NCBI RefSeq assembly: GCF_000719265.1
Contig: NZ_JOFL01000020.1
Span: forward strand, 37,699-101,698
Direction of reading: 5' to 3'
Source of the DNA: Streptomyces roseoverticillatus
GTDB lineage: Bacteria; Actinomycetota; Actinomycetes; Streptomycetales; Streptomycetaceae
DNA: 64,000 bases
In this document: in pieces, positions 32,713 through 64,000 of the stretch
Layout of the letters: each line of letters starts with the position of its first letter
Numbering within the stretch: position 1 is the first letter of the stretch
Notes under the pieces: generated by a model
What the model was told of the DNA's origin: nothing
Seen by the model: only the letters and a program-made list of their open reading frames with translations
Database searches by the model: none
Position numbers and translations under genes: made by a program

Positions 32713-34633
32713 GGGGGCCCTCCGGGGTGGGAGCGGGGATAGATACAGGGGCGGGGGCGGGCGCGGCTCCGGCCTCGGAGACGGCGGAGCCGGCGTCGGC
32801 CGGGGCGGTGTCCTTGCCGGTGACGCCGGCATCGCCGGTGTCACCCCCGCGCCCCGCGGCCGTCAGTGTCACCACGCGGTCCGCCGCTTCCAGTACCGCC
32901 GTGCGGTGCGTGGCGAAGACAATCGTGCGGCCCGCGGCCCACGTGCGCAGGCGGTCCAGGACCGCCCGCTCCGTCGTGGTGTCCAGGGCGGACGTCGAGT
33001 CGTCCAGGATCAGCACCTCCGGGTCGCCGAGCAACGCCCGGGCGATGGCGAGCCGCTGGACCTGACCGCCCGACAGGGCGGTACCGCTCTCGCCGAGCTC
33101 GGTGTCGTAGCCGTCGGGCATGGCGGCGATCTGCTCGTGGATGCCGGCCGTCCGGCAGGCCTCGCGCAGGGCCTCGTCGGGCAGGTCGCGGCCGAGCCGC
33201 AGGTTCTCGGCGACGGTTCCGGACAGCAGCATCGGCCGCTGGGCGACGTAGGCGATCCGCCGGCGGATGTCGTCGAGGGCGGCGTCGCGCAGGTCGGTGC
33301 CGCCGTAGCGGACGGTGCCCGTGTCCGGGTCGTCGAGCCGGACGGGCAGCCGCAGCAGCGTGCTCTTGCCGGAGCCGGTGGCACCGTCGACCGCGACGAA
33401 CTCGCCCGCACGGACGGTCAGGTCGAGCGGCGCGAGGACGGTCACGCCGTCGCGCACCGCGCTCACGCCCGACAGCTCCAGGTCGCCGCCCGCGGTGAGG
33501 GCGACCGGCTCGGCGGGGTCGGTGACGGCGGCCTCGATGGACAGCGCCTCGTCGATGCGGGCGGCGGCCACGTCGGCCTGCCCGCGGGCGAGGAGCCGGT
33601 CGACCAGGACGCGGGTGGCGAGGGTGATGCTCGCCATCCAGGACGTGAAGGCGACCAGGCCGCCGACGGTCAGCCGGCCGTCGAGGACCGCGAGCCCGCC
33701 GGCGCCCACGCCGATCGCCACGGCCATGCGCGGCACGAACGGCGCGACGGACGCCCAGGACGCCTCGATCCGGGCCGCCTTGACCGTCCGGTCGGTGACG
33801 ACGGCGCTGGCCGCGGCGTGCCGGTCCACCAGCGGCCGGTGGCCACCCGTGCCGCGGAGGCCGGTGCCGAGCTGGAGCAGGTCCGCGACGGCCTCGGCGC
33901 GGACGCCGTGCGCCTCGGCCAGCGCGCCGCTGGCCGCGCCGAAGCGGCGCGGGAAGTACAGGTTGACCCAGACCAGGAACGGCAGCATCCCCAGCGTCAC
34001 CAGCAGCAGCGACAGGTCGAGCACGCCCATGCCGGTCAGGACGCCTACGAAGGTGGTGCCCAGCACGACCCAGATGGCCAGGCCGTGCACCCACTCGCGC
34101 ACCAGGTCGGTGTCCCGGCCGGCGCGCATGGCCAGGTCGCCGTGGCCGCGTGAGGCGAGCGCGGCGCGGTCCAGGCCGGCCAGGTGCCGCAGCAGCCGGG
34201 AGCGCAGGTCAGCGCCCACCTTGGCGTCGGCGGAACCGGCCCAGTACTGCCAGCCGTACAGCCCGGCGAACTGGACGGCGGCGGCGACGAGCGCGGCGGC
34301 CGCCCACCCCAGCAGCGCGTGGCCGTCCTTGGCCGTGACGCCGTCGTCCAGCGCCTTCTGGATGCACCACGGCACGGCGAGGAAGGCGACCTGCCGGACG
34401 CCGGCGGCGGCCATGGCCGCGCCGACCGTCGCCCAGTGCGGCCGCAGGGCGCCGCGCAGCAGGGCGCGGGCCCGCGCGCGCCGCTCGGGCGAGAGATCCC
34501 GCGGGCCCGGCTCCGCCGCCTCCGCGGCGTCCTCGGCCCCGGCTTCCTCCAGGATGTCCTCGGCGGGCGGCGGGCCCGGGGGCCCGTCGTCGGGGCCGGG
34601 GTGGTGCTCCGGCTTGGCGTGTTGGGTGCTCAC
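32705..34633 (-). CDS. ABC half-transporter (TMD-NBD) with Glu-to-Asp catalytic site
   Basis: The 642-aa exporter-fold half-transporter has a 60-residue acidic, proline-rich N-terminal tail, six hydrophobic segments (about 65-340), and an NBD with Walker A GATGSGKSTL, signature LSGGQVQRLAIARALL, Walker B VLILDDSTSALD and switch His in FATHRTA. The general base Glu after Walker B is Asp, the usual mark of the non-hydrolysing site in heterodimeric ABC exporters. It should pair with the product of the overlapping gene. The C-terminal 50 residues are a low-complexity Ala/Pro/Asp tail. The GTG start at 34633 lies 104 bases after the MbtH stop. Confidence 0.88.
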   Translation of the reverse strand: MSTQHAKPEHHPGPDDGPPGPPPAEDILEEAGAEDAAEAAEPGPRDLSPERRARARALLRGALRPHWATVGAAMAAAGVRQVAFLAVPWCIQKALDDGVTAKDGHALLGWAAAALVAAAVQFAGLYGWQYWAGSADAKVGADLRSRLLRHLAGLDRAALASRGHGDLAMRAGRDTDLVREWVHGLAIWVVLGTTFVGVLTGMGVLDLSLLLVTLGMLPFLVWVNLYFPRRFGAASGALAEAHGVRAEAVADLLQLGTGLRGTGGHRPLVDRHAAASAVVTDRTVKAARIEASWASVAPFVPRMAVAIGVGAGGLAVLDGRLTVGGLVAFTSWMASITLATRVLVDRLLARGQADVAAARIDEALSIEAAVTDPAEPVALTAGGDLELSGVSAVRDGVTVLAPLDLTVRAGEFVAVDGATGSGKSTLLRLPVRLDDPDTGTVRYGGTDLRDAALDDIRRRIAYVAQRPMLLSGTVAENLRLGRDLPDEALREACRTAGIHEQIAAMPDGYDTELGESGTALSGGQVQRLAIARALLGDPEVLILDDSTSALDTTTERAVLDRLRTWAAGRTIVFATHRTAVLEAADRVVTLTAAGRGGDTGDAGVTGKDTAPADAGSAVSEAGAAPAPAPVSIPAPTPEGPRG

Positions 34634-34678
34634 GACGTCAGGTATCCGCTCTCAGCAGGTCGGCTCGGCCGCGCGGGG

Positions 34679-34702
34679 CGGACCGGGCGGGTGCCCGGTC
34701 CG
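34679..34702 (-). terminator. Intra-operon hairpin after the mbtH-like gene
   Basis: A 10-bp perfect stem (34679-34688 with 34693-34702) with a GGGT loop lies between the MbtH-like stop and the ABC exporter start. It could reduce read-through from the NRPS genes into the transporter genes or protect the upstream mRNA. Confidence 0.5.
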
Positions 34703-34736
34703 GGCCCGCGGCGGCGGGTGTTCGGGAGGGGTCCGG

Positions 34737-34949
34737 TCAGGACCGGGCGACGAGGCTCGCCGGCCGCATGTCGGTCCAGTGGGCGTCGACGTAGTCGGTG
34801 CAGCCCTGCAGGGAGTCCTCGCCGTGGACGGTGGTCCAGCCGTCGGGGACTTCGGCGAAGGCGGGCCACAGCGAGTGCTGGTTCTCGGCGTTGAGGAGGA
34901 CGAAGTAGCGGGCGTCGTTGTCCTCGAAGGGGTTGGTGGTGTTGCTCAT
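34737..34949 (-). CDS. MbtH-like NRPS accessory protein
   Basis: The 70-aa MbtH family protein shows its full signature: NPFEDNDARYFVLLNAENQHSLWP, then VPDGWTTVHGEDSLQGCTDYV and the closing HWTDMRPASL. MbtH proteins bind and activate adenylation domains. It is placed directly after the NRPS genes (36 bases from the NRPS stop) with AAAGGAG 8 bases before ATG 34949, so it is likely needed by some of the six A domains of this locus. Confidence 0.95.
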   Translation of the reverse strand: MSNTTNPFEDNDARYFVLLNAENQHSLWPAFAEVPDGWTTVHGEDSLQGCTDYVDAHWTDMRPASLVARS

Positions 34950-34985
34950 GGTGATGTGCTCCTTTTGCGGTGAATTGATGGTGGG

Positions 34986-44645
<9,660 letters not shown>

Positions 44646-45055
44646 GGTGGCGCTCTCGGCTCTCGGTCGAGGAGTGATGGGCGGGGAGGCGGGTGGGCCG
44701 GTGCCTCGTCGGCGGCCGGTCCTGGGGAGGGCCGTGGTGGCCGGAGCGGCCGCGGGCCGGACTGTCGTTGGCGGCGCGGCCCTCGGCCGGGCGGTCGTCG
44801 GCCGGGCACCGTCAGCCAGGCAGTCCTGAGCACGACCGTCGTAGACGGCATGGCCCTGGGCCGGGCAGTCGTGAACCGGTGCCTGGCCGGCCGGGCCGTC
44901 CTGGGCACGGCCGTCGCGGCCTGGACGCCCCAGGACCGGACCGTCGCAGGCGGCGCGGCCCCCGGCCGGGCGGTCGTCGGCCGGATGGTCGTCGGCCGAG
45001 CGGTCACGGACCAGGCCCTCTTGGTCCGGACCGCCGCCGGCCAGGTCGTGGGCAG
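44646..45055 (-). other. 410-base stretch between the NRPS genes, possibly translated
   Basis: This stretch lies between the stop of the first NRPS and the ATG of the second. It is open in frame with the second NRPS all the way back to a GTG at 45059 that overlaps the first NRPS stop (GTGA) and has GGAGG 5 bases upstream. Most third positions are G or C. It is built of degenerate GGCCGGGCGGTCGT-like units and would code Asp/Arg/Pro/Ala-rich low-complexity protein. Either it is a long linker or docking extension of the second NRPS, or it is an expanded non-coding spacer. Confidence 0.5.
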
Positions 45056-58378
<13,323 letters not shown>

Positions 58379-58445
58379 GCCGGGCCTTCCGGGTCGTTCG
58401 TGGTACGGGGAGGGAGTGCGGTGGGAGTGGCTGCGGACGGCCGGG

Positions 58446-59423
58446 CTACAGGCCCTTGAGGATCTTCTCGATCTGGCCGAGGACGTCGAGGGACGTGCCG
58501 TAGCGGTCGGTGGTGGCGTAGGTGACCGGCAGGACGTGGTTGTCCTTGGATGCCTTCAGCAGCTTCCAGGAGGGCTTGTCCTGGAGCTCCTTGACCTCCT
58601 TGGGCACCTCACCGGTGGCGAACATGCGCGGCACGAGGATCACGTCGGCGTCCGACAGGACATCGGTCTTCTCCTGGGAGTACGTCACCTCGTGCTCCTT
58701 GCCGTCGTCGGACGCCTTGGCGAACTTGGCGCCGGCATCGGCGAGGACGCGGCCCACCCACGACGTGCGGGTGTCGACGATGAACTCGCCGTTGCCGTAG
58801 GAGGAGGCGACGGCCCAGTTCACGTTCTTGAGCTTGTCCTTGTACGTGTTCTTGATCTGGTCGGCCTTCTGCCGGTAGTCGGTCTTCAGCTTGGTGAAGA
58901 CGTCCTCCTTGCCGACGGCCCGGGCGATCTTCTCCTGTGCGTTGAGCAGGTCGACGGGGGTCTTGATGCCGAAGTAGAGCGTGGGCGCGATGCCTTCGAG
59001 CTTCTTGACGTTCCAGTCGAAGGCGGCGGCGCCCTCGACGACGATCAGGTCGGGCTTGAGGGAGGCGACCTTCTCGATGTTGGTCTCGATGCCCGAGCCG
59101 ATCGAGGTGATCTTCTTGGCCCGCTCGGTCTGCGAGGGCAGCAGCTCCATGGGGTTGTTCTCGTCGATGGCGCTGGTGCCGACGGGCTCGACGCCGAGGT
59201 CGAGGAGCGCGCCCGTGGCGTAGGAGATGCTGACGATGCGCTTGGCGCCGGCGGGCACGGTGACCTTGCCGTTGCTCGCCTCGATCACCCGGCCCCCGGC
59301 GCCCTTGCCGCCCGCGGCCTCGGAGCCGCCCGAGCCGTTCCCGCCGCACGCGGTCAGGGTCAGCAGTGCGGTGGCGCCGGCGAGTGCGGCGGCGGTACGG
59401 CCGCGGGCGGCACGGGTGTTCAT
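58446..59423 (-). CDS. Ferric-siderophore-binding lipoprotein
   Basis: The 325-aa periplasmic-binding-type lipoprotein has a signal with lipobox LTLTACGG, so the mature protein is lipidated at Cys. The FecB/FepB-type fold follows: [37 protein letters not shown], a long linking helix near 170-200, [12 protein letters not shown], and a closing [15 protein letters not shown]. It would bind the iron-loaded siderophore and hand it to the permease pair at 27825-30031, which lies in a separate iron-boxed operon. It is 67 bases before the first NRPS and probably in the same transcript. Confidence 0.92.
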   Translation of the reverse strand: MNTRAARGRTAAALAGATALLTLTACGGNGSGGSEAAGGKGAGGRVIEASNGKVTVPAGAKRIVSISYATGALLDLGVEPVGTSAIDENNPMELLPSQTERAKKITSIGSGIETNIEKVASLKPDLIVVEGAAAFDWNVKKLEGIAPTLYFGIKTPVDLLNAQEKIARAVGKEDVFTKLKTDYRQKADQIKNTYKDKLKNVNWAVASSYGNGEFIVDTRTSWVGRVLADAGAKFAKASDDGKEHEVTYSQEKTDVLSDADVILVPRMFATGEVPKEVKELQDKPSWKLLKASKDNHVLPVTYATTDRYGTSLDVLGQIEKILKGL

Positions 59424-59473
59424 GGCTCTCCTCGGGGGTGGTGCGGTGGGTGAAGGGGGCGGGTGGGTGTGGT

Positions 59474-59710
59474 TCAGGCGGCGGTCAGGTGCGCGTGCCA
59501 GCCGCGGATGGTGGGGGTCGCCTCGATGAGTTCGGCGAACTCGACGCGGTTGCCGGCGGCGCGCCACCGCTCGACGAGGGTCATGACGCGGATGGAGTCG
59601 AGGCCGAGGTCCTGCAGGTTCTCGTCGACGGACACGTCGGCGGGCTCCTCGCCGAGCACGGCGGCGACGTCGAGACGAACGGAGTCGAGGGAGAGGGACG
59701 GGGAGGGCAT
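59474..59710 (-). CDS. Free-standing carrier protein, aryl-carrier (ArCP)-like
   Basis: The 78-aa carrier protein has its phosphopantetheine site Ser39 in DLGLDSIRVMTLVERW. The sequence around it (DVSVDENLQDLGLDS, then VEFAELIEATPTIRGWHAHL) is most like the aryl carrier domains of EntB/DhbB, which hold dihydroxybenzoate or salicylate for the first C domain. The first NRPS starts with a C domain of the matching EntF type, so an N-terminal cap is expected. No aryl-activating ligase or isochorismate gene lies in the window. GAAGGGA precedes ATG 59710; the long upstream frame is not credible coding sequence. Confidence 0.82.
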   Translation of the reverse strand: MPSPSLSLDSVRLDVAAVLGEEPADVSVDENLQDLGLDSIRVMTLVERWRAAGNRVEFAELIEATPTIRGWHAHLTAA

Positions 59711-60155
59711 GGGGATCCCTTCGGGAGAGACAGGAAGACAGGAAGAGGGACGGCGGGCGTACGGGCGGCTTCGCGGAGGGGGTACGGGTCGGGCAGGGCC
59801 TAGGGCGGTCGGGGTGGCGCGAGCCGGTTCAGCGCGGATGGGCGGGGCGGTCGTGGCGGCGGCCGTGGTCGGCGCCCGGAGCTCCGGGCCGACCCCGGGC
59901 GCAGGCGGGCGGGCAGGTGCTTCGGCGCCGCCCCGGCGGTCCCTCCGTCGCAGCGGCGCGCGACCACGACGGCGGATCCCGGCGGTTTCCGACCCGCACT
60001 GGCCTGTCCGGCACCGCCGGTCCGCGCCGCACAGGCTGATCACCGTTGCGGCGGAGGCGGATGCCGCGGCCGGGCCGCCCGGATCGGCGGGGCCGGATGG
60101 GGGACGGCCCCGCCATGCCGGGCCGCCCCCCCACGAGCCGCTCCGGTCCCGCGCC
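59711..60155 (-). other. 445-base gap between hydroxylase and carrier-protein genes
   Basis: The gap is GC-rich, with Arg/Gly/Pro-type false frames on both strands, and I see no gene, iron box or clear promoter in it. It is the largest gap in the NRPS operon after the hydroxylase gene and may hold a second promoter not recognisable by eye. Confidence 0.5.
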
Positions 60156-61601
60156 TCAGCCGACTTGGACTGCCAATTCGTCGGCGGACGCCCCGGCCGC
60201 CCGGGAACCCTCGTCCGCCGGGACACCGGCACCGCCGTCCGCCAGGACCCCCGCACCGCCGTCCGCGAGGACGTCCCGCTCGGTGCGGCCCAGGACCAGC
60301 GAGTCGCAGATCTGCCCCGAGCGGACCGCGAGCGTGGACAGCAGGGTCGAGGTGATGCCGTGCGTGTGCTCGGTGCCGCCGCCCTGGAGGTAGATGCCGG
60401 CGCGGACGCGCCCGGTGGTCAGGACGCGGTGGTCGCGGTCGATGCGGAGCCGCCCTTGACCGTCCGTCAGGCATTCTCCGGCGAGGTCGCCGAGGAGTTC
60501 GCCCGGGTCGGCGGGCCGGTAGCCGGTGGCGAGGACGACGGCGTCGCAGTCGAGGGTGAGGTCCTCGCCCGTGGCGAGGGAGCGGATCACGGCCCGGGCC
60601 CCACCAGGGATGTCCTCGACGGCGGTGAGCCGGCTGGTGTTGAGGATGCGCAGCCGCTCGCGGCCCTGGACCTTCTCCTGGTACGCGGTGCGGTAGAGCT
60701 GTTCGATCAGTTCTCCGTCGACCACGGAGTAGTTGGTGTTGGCGTGGTAGCCGAGGAGGGCCTGCTTGACGTCCTCGGGCGCGTCGTAGAAGTGGTCGAC
60801 GGCGGCGGGGTCGAAGATGCGGTTGGCGTAGGGGCTGTCGTCGGCGGGGCTGTAGCCGTAGCGCGAGAAGACGGCGCAGACCTCGGCGCCGGGGAAGGTG
60901 CGGTGGAGGTATTCGGCGCTCTCGGCGGCGGACTGGCCGGCGCCGACGACGACGAAGCGGCGGTGCGGCGTGCCGGTGAGCCCGGCCGCGCGGAAGAGCA
61001 GGTCGCGGTTGTGCCACACGTGCGGGCCGGCGGTGACGCCGTCGGGGAGGCGCGGGGTCAGGCCGGTGCCGAGGACGACGTTGCGCGTGCGGCGGACGCT
61101 CTCGTCGGCGACGTCGTGCACGGCGCGGGAGACGACGTCCAGGTACTCCGTGACCCCGTCGTCGTCCCGTACGGGGTGCAGGGCGACGGCGGCCCGGCCG
61201 TAGTCCACGGCGGAGGCGAACTCGGCGGCGCACCAGTCGAAGTAGTCGTGGAACTCGACCCGCGTGGGGAAGAACGTCTTCTGGTTGATGAAGTCGGCGA
61301 GCCGGCCGTGCTCCTGCAGGTAGTGCAGGAAGGAGAAGCGGCTGCCGGGGTCCCGCATGGTGACGAGGTCCTTGAGGAAGGACACCTGCATGGTGGCGCC
61401 CTCGATGAGCATGCCGCGGTGCCAGCCGAAGCTCTCCTGGCGCTCCAGGAATCCCGCGTGGATCCCGCTGCCGGGGTTACGGCGGTTGTGGTCGTCGATC
61501 GCGATGGCGAGGGCCAGGTTGGCGGGGCCGAAGCCTATGCCGACCAGGTCCTCGATGGGGCCGCACCCCGTGTGTGCGGAGTCCCCGCGCCGTACCGACA
61601 T
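60156..61601 (-). CDS. L-ornithine/L-lysine N-monooxygenase (SidA/PvdA/IucD family)
   Basis: The 481-aa flavin N-hydroxylase has the FAD site LVGIGFGPANLALA near 20, substrate and flavin region FGWHRGMLIEGATMQVSFLKDLVTMRDP, NADPH site VVVGAGQSAAESAEYL near 225, and the ATGYRP motif with GGGTEHTHGIT near the end. It would make delta-N-hydroxyornithine, as demanded by the two hydroxyornithine-type A domains. ATG 61601 has AAAGGA at good distance; an ATG two codons earlier touches that site. A near-perfect iron box lies 44 bases upstream. The C-terminal 30 residues carry an 8-residue repeat ADGGAGVL coded by 24-bp tandem units at about 60211-60276. Confidence 0.92.
   Translation of the reverse strand: MSVRRGDSAHTGCGPIEDLVGIGFGPANLALAIAIDDHNRRNPGSGIHAGFLERQESFGWHRGMLIEGATMQVSFLKDLVTMRDPGSRFSFLHYLQEHGRLADFINQKTFFPTRVEFHDYFDWCAAEFASAVDYGRAAVALHPVRDDDGVTEYLDVVSRAVHDVADESVRRTRNVVLGTGLTPRLPDGVTAGPHVWHNRDLLFRAAGLTGTPHRRFVVVGAGQSAAESAEYLHRTFPGAEVCAVFSRYGYSPADDSPYANRIFDPAAVDHFYDAPEDVKQALLGYHANTNYSVVDGELIEQLYRTAYQEKVQGRERLRILNTSRLTAVEDIPGGARAVIRSLATGEDLTLDCDAVVLATGYRPADPGELLGDLAGECLTDGQGRLRIDRDHRVLTTGRVRAGIYLQGGGTEHTHGITSTLLSTLAVRSGQICDSLVLGRTERDVLADGGAGVLADGGAGVPADEGSRAAGASADELAVQVG
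60211..60276 (-). repeat. 24-bp tandem repeat in the hydroxylase C-terminus
   Basis: Two close copies of a 24-bp unit (60229-60252 and 60253-60276) with a degenerate third before them code the ADGGAGVL-type repeats after the last conserved motif of the hydroxylase. They extend the protein with a flexible tail of no known role. Confidence 0.7.
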
Positions 61602-61644
61602 GCTCATCCTTTCGTGGCTGCGGACAGCCCAAGAACGTGAATGC

Positions 61645-61663
61645 TTAGGTTAGCCTAACCTAA
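61645..61663. promoter_or_regulatory. Perfect palindromic iron box before the siderophore operon
   Basis: TTAGGTTAGCCTAACCTAA is a perfect 9-1-9 palindrome and matches the consensus at 18 of 19 positions. It lies 44 bases before the hydroxylase ATG (61601) and about 20 bases after the argD stop. It should repress the hydroxylase-NRPS operon when iron is plentiful. Confidence 0.92.
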
Positions 61664-61683
61664 CTTTTCAGCCAGGTGGACTG

Positions 61684-62901
61684 TCAAGTTCCGTCAGTTC
61701 CGGCGGCGTCCAGGATGCGCGGCAACTCCCCCGCGAACGCGTCGACTTGCTCCTCGCTCAGAATGAGCGGAGGAGCGAGCCGCAGCACGTCCGGGGCCGC
61801 CGCGTTCACCAGGAAGCCCGCCTCCAGCGCGGCTTGCTGCGCACGCGCGGCCACCGGCGCGGTGAGGACCACGCCCAGCAGCAGCCCCGCTCCCCGCACC
61901 TCGCGCAGCAGCGGATGGCCCGTGGCCCCGATGCCGGCCCGCAGCCGCTCCCCCACGCGCAGGACGTGCCCCAGCAGGCCGTCGGCCTCGATCGTCGCGA
62001 GGACGGCCAGGGCCGCCGCGCACGCCACCGGGTTGCCCCCGAACGTGGAGCCGTGCTGACCCGGCGTCAGCAGCCCGGCGGCGCGCCCGAAGGCCACCGT
62101 GGCCCCGATGGGCAGTCCGCCGCCGAGCCCCTTCGCGAGGGTCACGACGTCCGGTTCCACCCCCGCGGCCTGGTGGGCGAACCAGTGCCCGGTCCTCCCG
62201 ATGCCCGTCTGGACCTCGTCCAGAACGAGCAGAGCCCCGGCGGCTCCGGTGATCTCCCGGGCCGCCCGCAGATAGCCCGGTGGCGCGGGCACCACGCCGT
62301 TCTCGCCCTGTACGGGTTCCAGGACGACCGCGGCCGTCCGCTCGTCCACCGCGGCCCGCAGCGCCGCCACGTCCCCGTACGGCACGTGCGTCACCTCGCC
62401 GGGCAGGGGCAGGAAGGGGTCCTGCTTGGCGGGCTGGCCGGTGAGGGCCAGCGCCCCCATCGTGCGGCCGTGGAACCCGCCGGCCGCGGCCACCATCCGG
62501 GTGCGCCCGGTCCGTCGCGCGATCTTGAAGGCCGCTTCGACGGCCTCCGCGCCCGAGTTGGAGAAGAACACCCGCCCGTCGCGGCCGGACAGTTCCAGCA
62601 GCCGCTCGGCCAGCCGTACGGGCGGCTCGGCCGCGTAGAGGTTGGACACGTGCCCGAGGGCGGCGATCTGCTCCGAGACCGCCCGGACGACCGCGGGGTG
62701 CCCGTGGCCGAGGGCGTTGACGGCGATGCCGCCGACGAGGTCGAGGTACGTCCGGCCGTCCGCGTCCTGGACCGTCGCCCCTTCGCCGCGCACCAGCGCC
62801 AGCGGAGGCGTGCCGTACGTGTCCATCAGCGCGCCCCGCCAGCGTTCCCTCAGCGCGACGCCGCCGCGTCCGGCCGGTGCCGGGTCCTGTCGTGCGCTCA
62901 T
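61684..62901 (-). CDS. argD: Acetylornithine aminotransferase
   Basis: The 405-aa class III PLP aminotransferase contains [66 protein letters not shown], the PLP lysine in [13 protein letters not shown], and [19 protein letters not shown]. It converts N-acetylglutamate semialdehyde to N-acetylornithine in arginine/ornithine synthesis. Its ATG overlaps the argB stop (ATGA). From memory, argR follows argD in typical streptomycete arg operons; here an iron box and a siderophore hydroxylase follow instead. Confidence 0.93.
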   Translation of the reverse strand: MSARQDPAPAGRGGVALRERWRGALMDTYGTPPLALVRGEGATVQDADGRTYLDLVGGIAVNALGHGHPAVVRAVSEQIAALGHVSNLYAAEPPVRLAERLLELSGRDGRVFFSNSGAEAVEAAFKIARRTGRTRMVAAAGGFHGRTMGALALTGQPAKQDPFLPLPGEVTHVPYGDVAALRAAVDERTAAVVLEPVQGENGVVPAPPGYLRAAREITGAAGALLVLDEVQTGIGRTGHWFAHQAAGVEPDVVTLAKGLGGGLPIGATVAFGRAAGLLTPGQHGSTFGGNPVACAAALAVLATIEADGLLGHVLRVGERLRAGIGATGHPLLREVRGAGLLLGVVLTAPVAARAQQAALEAGFLVNAAAPDVLRLAPPLILSEEQVDAFAGELPRILDAAGTDGT

Positions 62902-63788
62902 GCGGGCACCCGCTCCGGGACCACGGCCGGGTCCGGGACGACGGCCGTGCCGACGCCCCCGCCCGTGAAGACCTCCAGCAGCAGGGAGTGGGGGACCCGC
63001 CCGTCCAGGACGTGCGCCGTTCCCACGCCCGCGCGGACCGCCCGCAGGCAGCCCTCCATCTTCGGCACCATGCCGCTCGCCAGACCCGGCAGCAGCGCCT
63101 GCAGCTGACTTACGGTCAGACTGTGGATGACGTCCGTGCTGTGCGGCCAGTCCGCGTACAGACCCTCGACGTCGGTGAGGACGATCAGCTTCTCGGCGCG
63201 CAACGCCTCGGCGAGGGCGGCCGCGGCCAGGTCGGCGTTGATGTTGTAGATCTCGCCGCCGGCACCGCGCGCGACGGGCGAGACGACGGGGATGCGGCCG
63301 CAGCCGAGCAGCGCCTCCACGGTCTCCGGATCCACCGCCACGATGTCGCCGACCAGCCCGATGTCCACGGGCTCGCCGTCCACCTCGGCCATCCTCCGCA
63401 CGGCGGTCATGGTGTGGGCGTCCTCGCCCGTCAGCCCGACGGCGAACGGCCCGTGACGGTTGATCAGGCCCACGAGTTCGCGCTGCACCTGCCCGGCGAG
63501 GACCATGCGGACGACGTCCATGGCCTCGGGCGTGGTGACGCGCAGGCCGGCCTTGAACTCCGACGCGATACCCAGCCGGTCCAGCTGGGCACTGATCTGC
63601 GGGCCGCCGCCGTGCACGACCACGGGGCGCAGCCCCGCGTACCGCAGGGAGACGACGTCCTGGGCGAAGGCGGCCTTGAGGTCCTCGTCGACCATGGCGT
63701 TGCCGCCGAACTTGATGACGACGGTCTTGCCGTGGAAGCGCCGGAGCCAGGGCAGCGCTTCGATGACGGTACGGGCTTTGCTGTTCAT
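62898..63788 (-). CDS. argB: Acetylglutamate kinase
   Basis: The 296-aa amino-acid kinase contains [66 protein letters not shown] and [17 protein letters not shown], all standard for ArgB. It phosphorylates N-acetylglutamate, the second step of ornithine synthesis. The start overlaps the argJ stop as ATGA and the end overlaps argD, so the three genes are one translational unit. Confidence 0.95.
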   Translation of the reverse strand: MNSKARTVIEALPWLRRFHGKTVVIKFGGNAMVDEDLKAAFAQDVVSLRYAGLRPVVVHGGGPQISAQLDRLGIASEFKAGLRVTTPEAMDVVRMVLAGQVQRELVGLINRHGPFAVGLTGEDAHTMTAVRRMAEVDGEPVDIGLVGDIVAVDPETVEALLGCGRIPVVSPVARGAGGEIYNINADLAAAALAEALRAEKLIVLTDVEGLYADWPHSTDVIHSLTVSQLQALLPGLASGMVPKMEGCLRAVRAGVGTAHVLDGRVPHSLLLEVFTGGGVGTAVVPDPAVVPERVPA

Positions 63789-64000
63789 GAGGAGTACGCG
63801 CTGTTCTCGTGGACGTAGTCGGCGGTGAGGTCGTTGGTCCGGACGGTCGCCGTCCGGGTGCCGGCCGCGAGGTCGGCGACGATGTGCACTTCGCGGGGGC
63901 TCATGTCGACGAGGTCGCGGTCGTCGCCGACGGAGCCGTTGCGGCAGACCCAGACGCCGTTGATGGCCACGTTGAGCTTGTCGGGGTCGAAAGCCGCGGA
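63785..64000 (-). CDS. argJ: Glutamate N-acetyltransferase/ornithine acetyltransferase, 3' end only
   Basis: The frame is open to the right edge of the window, so about 72 C-terminal residues are seen. They read [15 protein letters not shown], then [13 protein letters not shown] and the closing [19 protein letters not shown], matching the C-terminus of the ArgJ beta chain. ArgJ moves the acetyl group from acetylornithine to glutamate. argJ-argB-argD order is that of the actinobacterial arg operon; argC would be expected just outside. Confidence 0.88.
   Translation of the reverse strand, partial: SAAFDPDKLNVAINGVWVCRNGSVGDDRDLVDMSPREVHIVADLAAGTRTATVRTNDLTADYVHENSAYSS

Noticed and set aside
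59711..60256. N-terminal extension of the carrier protein to 260 residues
   Set aside because: The extension is Arg/Pro/Gly-rich shadow sequence; the 78-aa form with its own Shine-Dalgarno matches the family length.

Overview
The window is high-GC actinobacterial DNA, almost certainly Streptomyces or a close relative. The signs are uniformly GC-rich third codon positions, many GTG starts, GTGA/ATGA stop-start overlaps, Tat and lipobox secretion signals, TTAGGTTAG-type iron boxes, one TTA codon, a CsbD-like protein, a multidomain SpoIIE-type phosphatase and mycothiol-type enzymes. No rRNA, insertion sequence, integrase, CRISPR array or replication origin is visible.

Layout. 1-5.8 kb: ordinary genes, namely the 3' part of a secreted trypsin-like peptidase, a strong terminator, tRNA-Lys(CTT), an RlpA-like secreted protein coupled to a free-standing condensation-domain protein, PolX, and a CapA-like protein. 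5.8-9.3 kb: a 78-bp (2 x 39) tandem repeat array, a Tat-exported phospholipase C and a Sfp-type phosphopantetheinyl transferase. 9.2-20.9 kb: a compact locus that looks like a dedicated type II fatty-acid synthase (KAS III, KAS II, ACP, ketoreductase, FabI-like enoyl reductase, and an AfsA/ScbA-type double hot-dog protein that may dehydrate). With it are a HemN-like radical SAM enzyme, an FAD-dependent desaturase/amine-oxidase-like enzyme, an alpha/beta hydrolase, a crotonase and an MFS exporter. I do not recognise this set as a described pathway. 21-27.1 kb: a SpoIIE-type phosphatase/sensor and several small or poorly characterised genes.

27.2-64 kb is an iron-regulated non-ribosomal siderophore locus. 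Three iron boxes (27213, 30980, 61645) mark it. Reading on the minus strand from the right, the genes are argJ-argB-argD (ornithine supply), an ornithine/lysine N-hydroxylase, an aryl-carrier-like protein, a ferric-siderophore lipoprotein, two NRPSs (4440 and about 3219 aa), MbtH, a heterodimeric ABC exporter, a siderophore-interacting flavoreductase and two FecCD-type permeases. An iron-boxed NAGS-like GNAT lies at the far end on the plus strand. From motifs I read by eye, the assembly line is C-A(Ser)-T-E / C-A(basic, code DSEDLGFVDK)-T / C-A(Ser)-T-E // C-A(Ser)-T / C-A(hOrn, DMENLGLINK)-T / C-A(hOrn)-T, with no thioesterase. The predicted product is an N-capped D-Ser-X-D-Ser-Ser-hOrn-hOrn hydroxamate siderophore, probably released by cyclisation of the last hydroxyornithine.

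Unusual features include minisatellite-like expansions inside coding sequence (the first E domain, the third A domain, the hydroxylase C-terminus), near-identical A-domain segments that suggest gene conversion, an apparently missing epimerase after module 4, a 410-bp stretch between the NRPS genes that may be translated, and the absence of any recognisable DNA-binding regulator in 64 kb. All calls come from reading the sequence; no database search was run.
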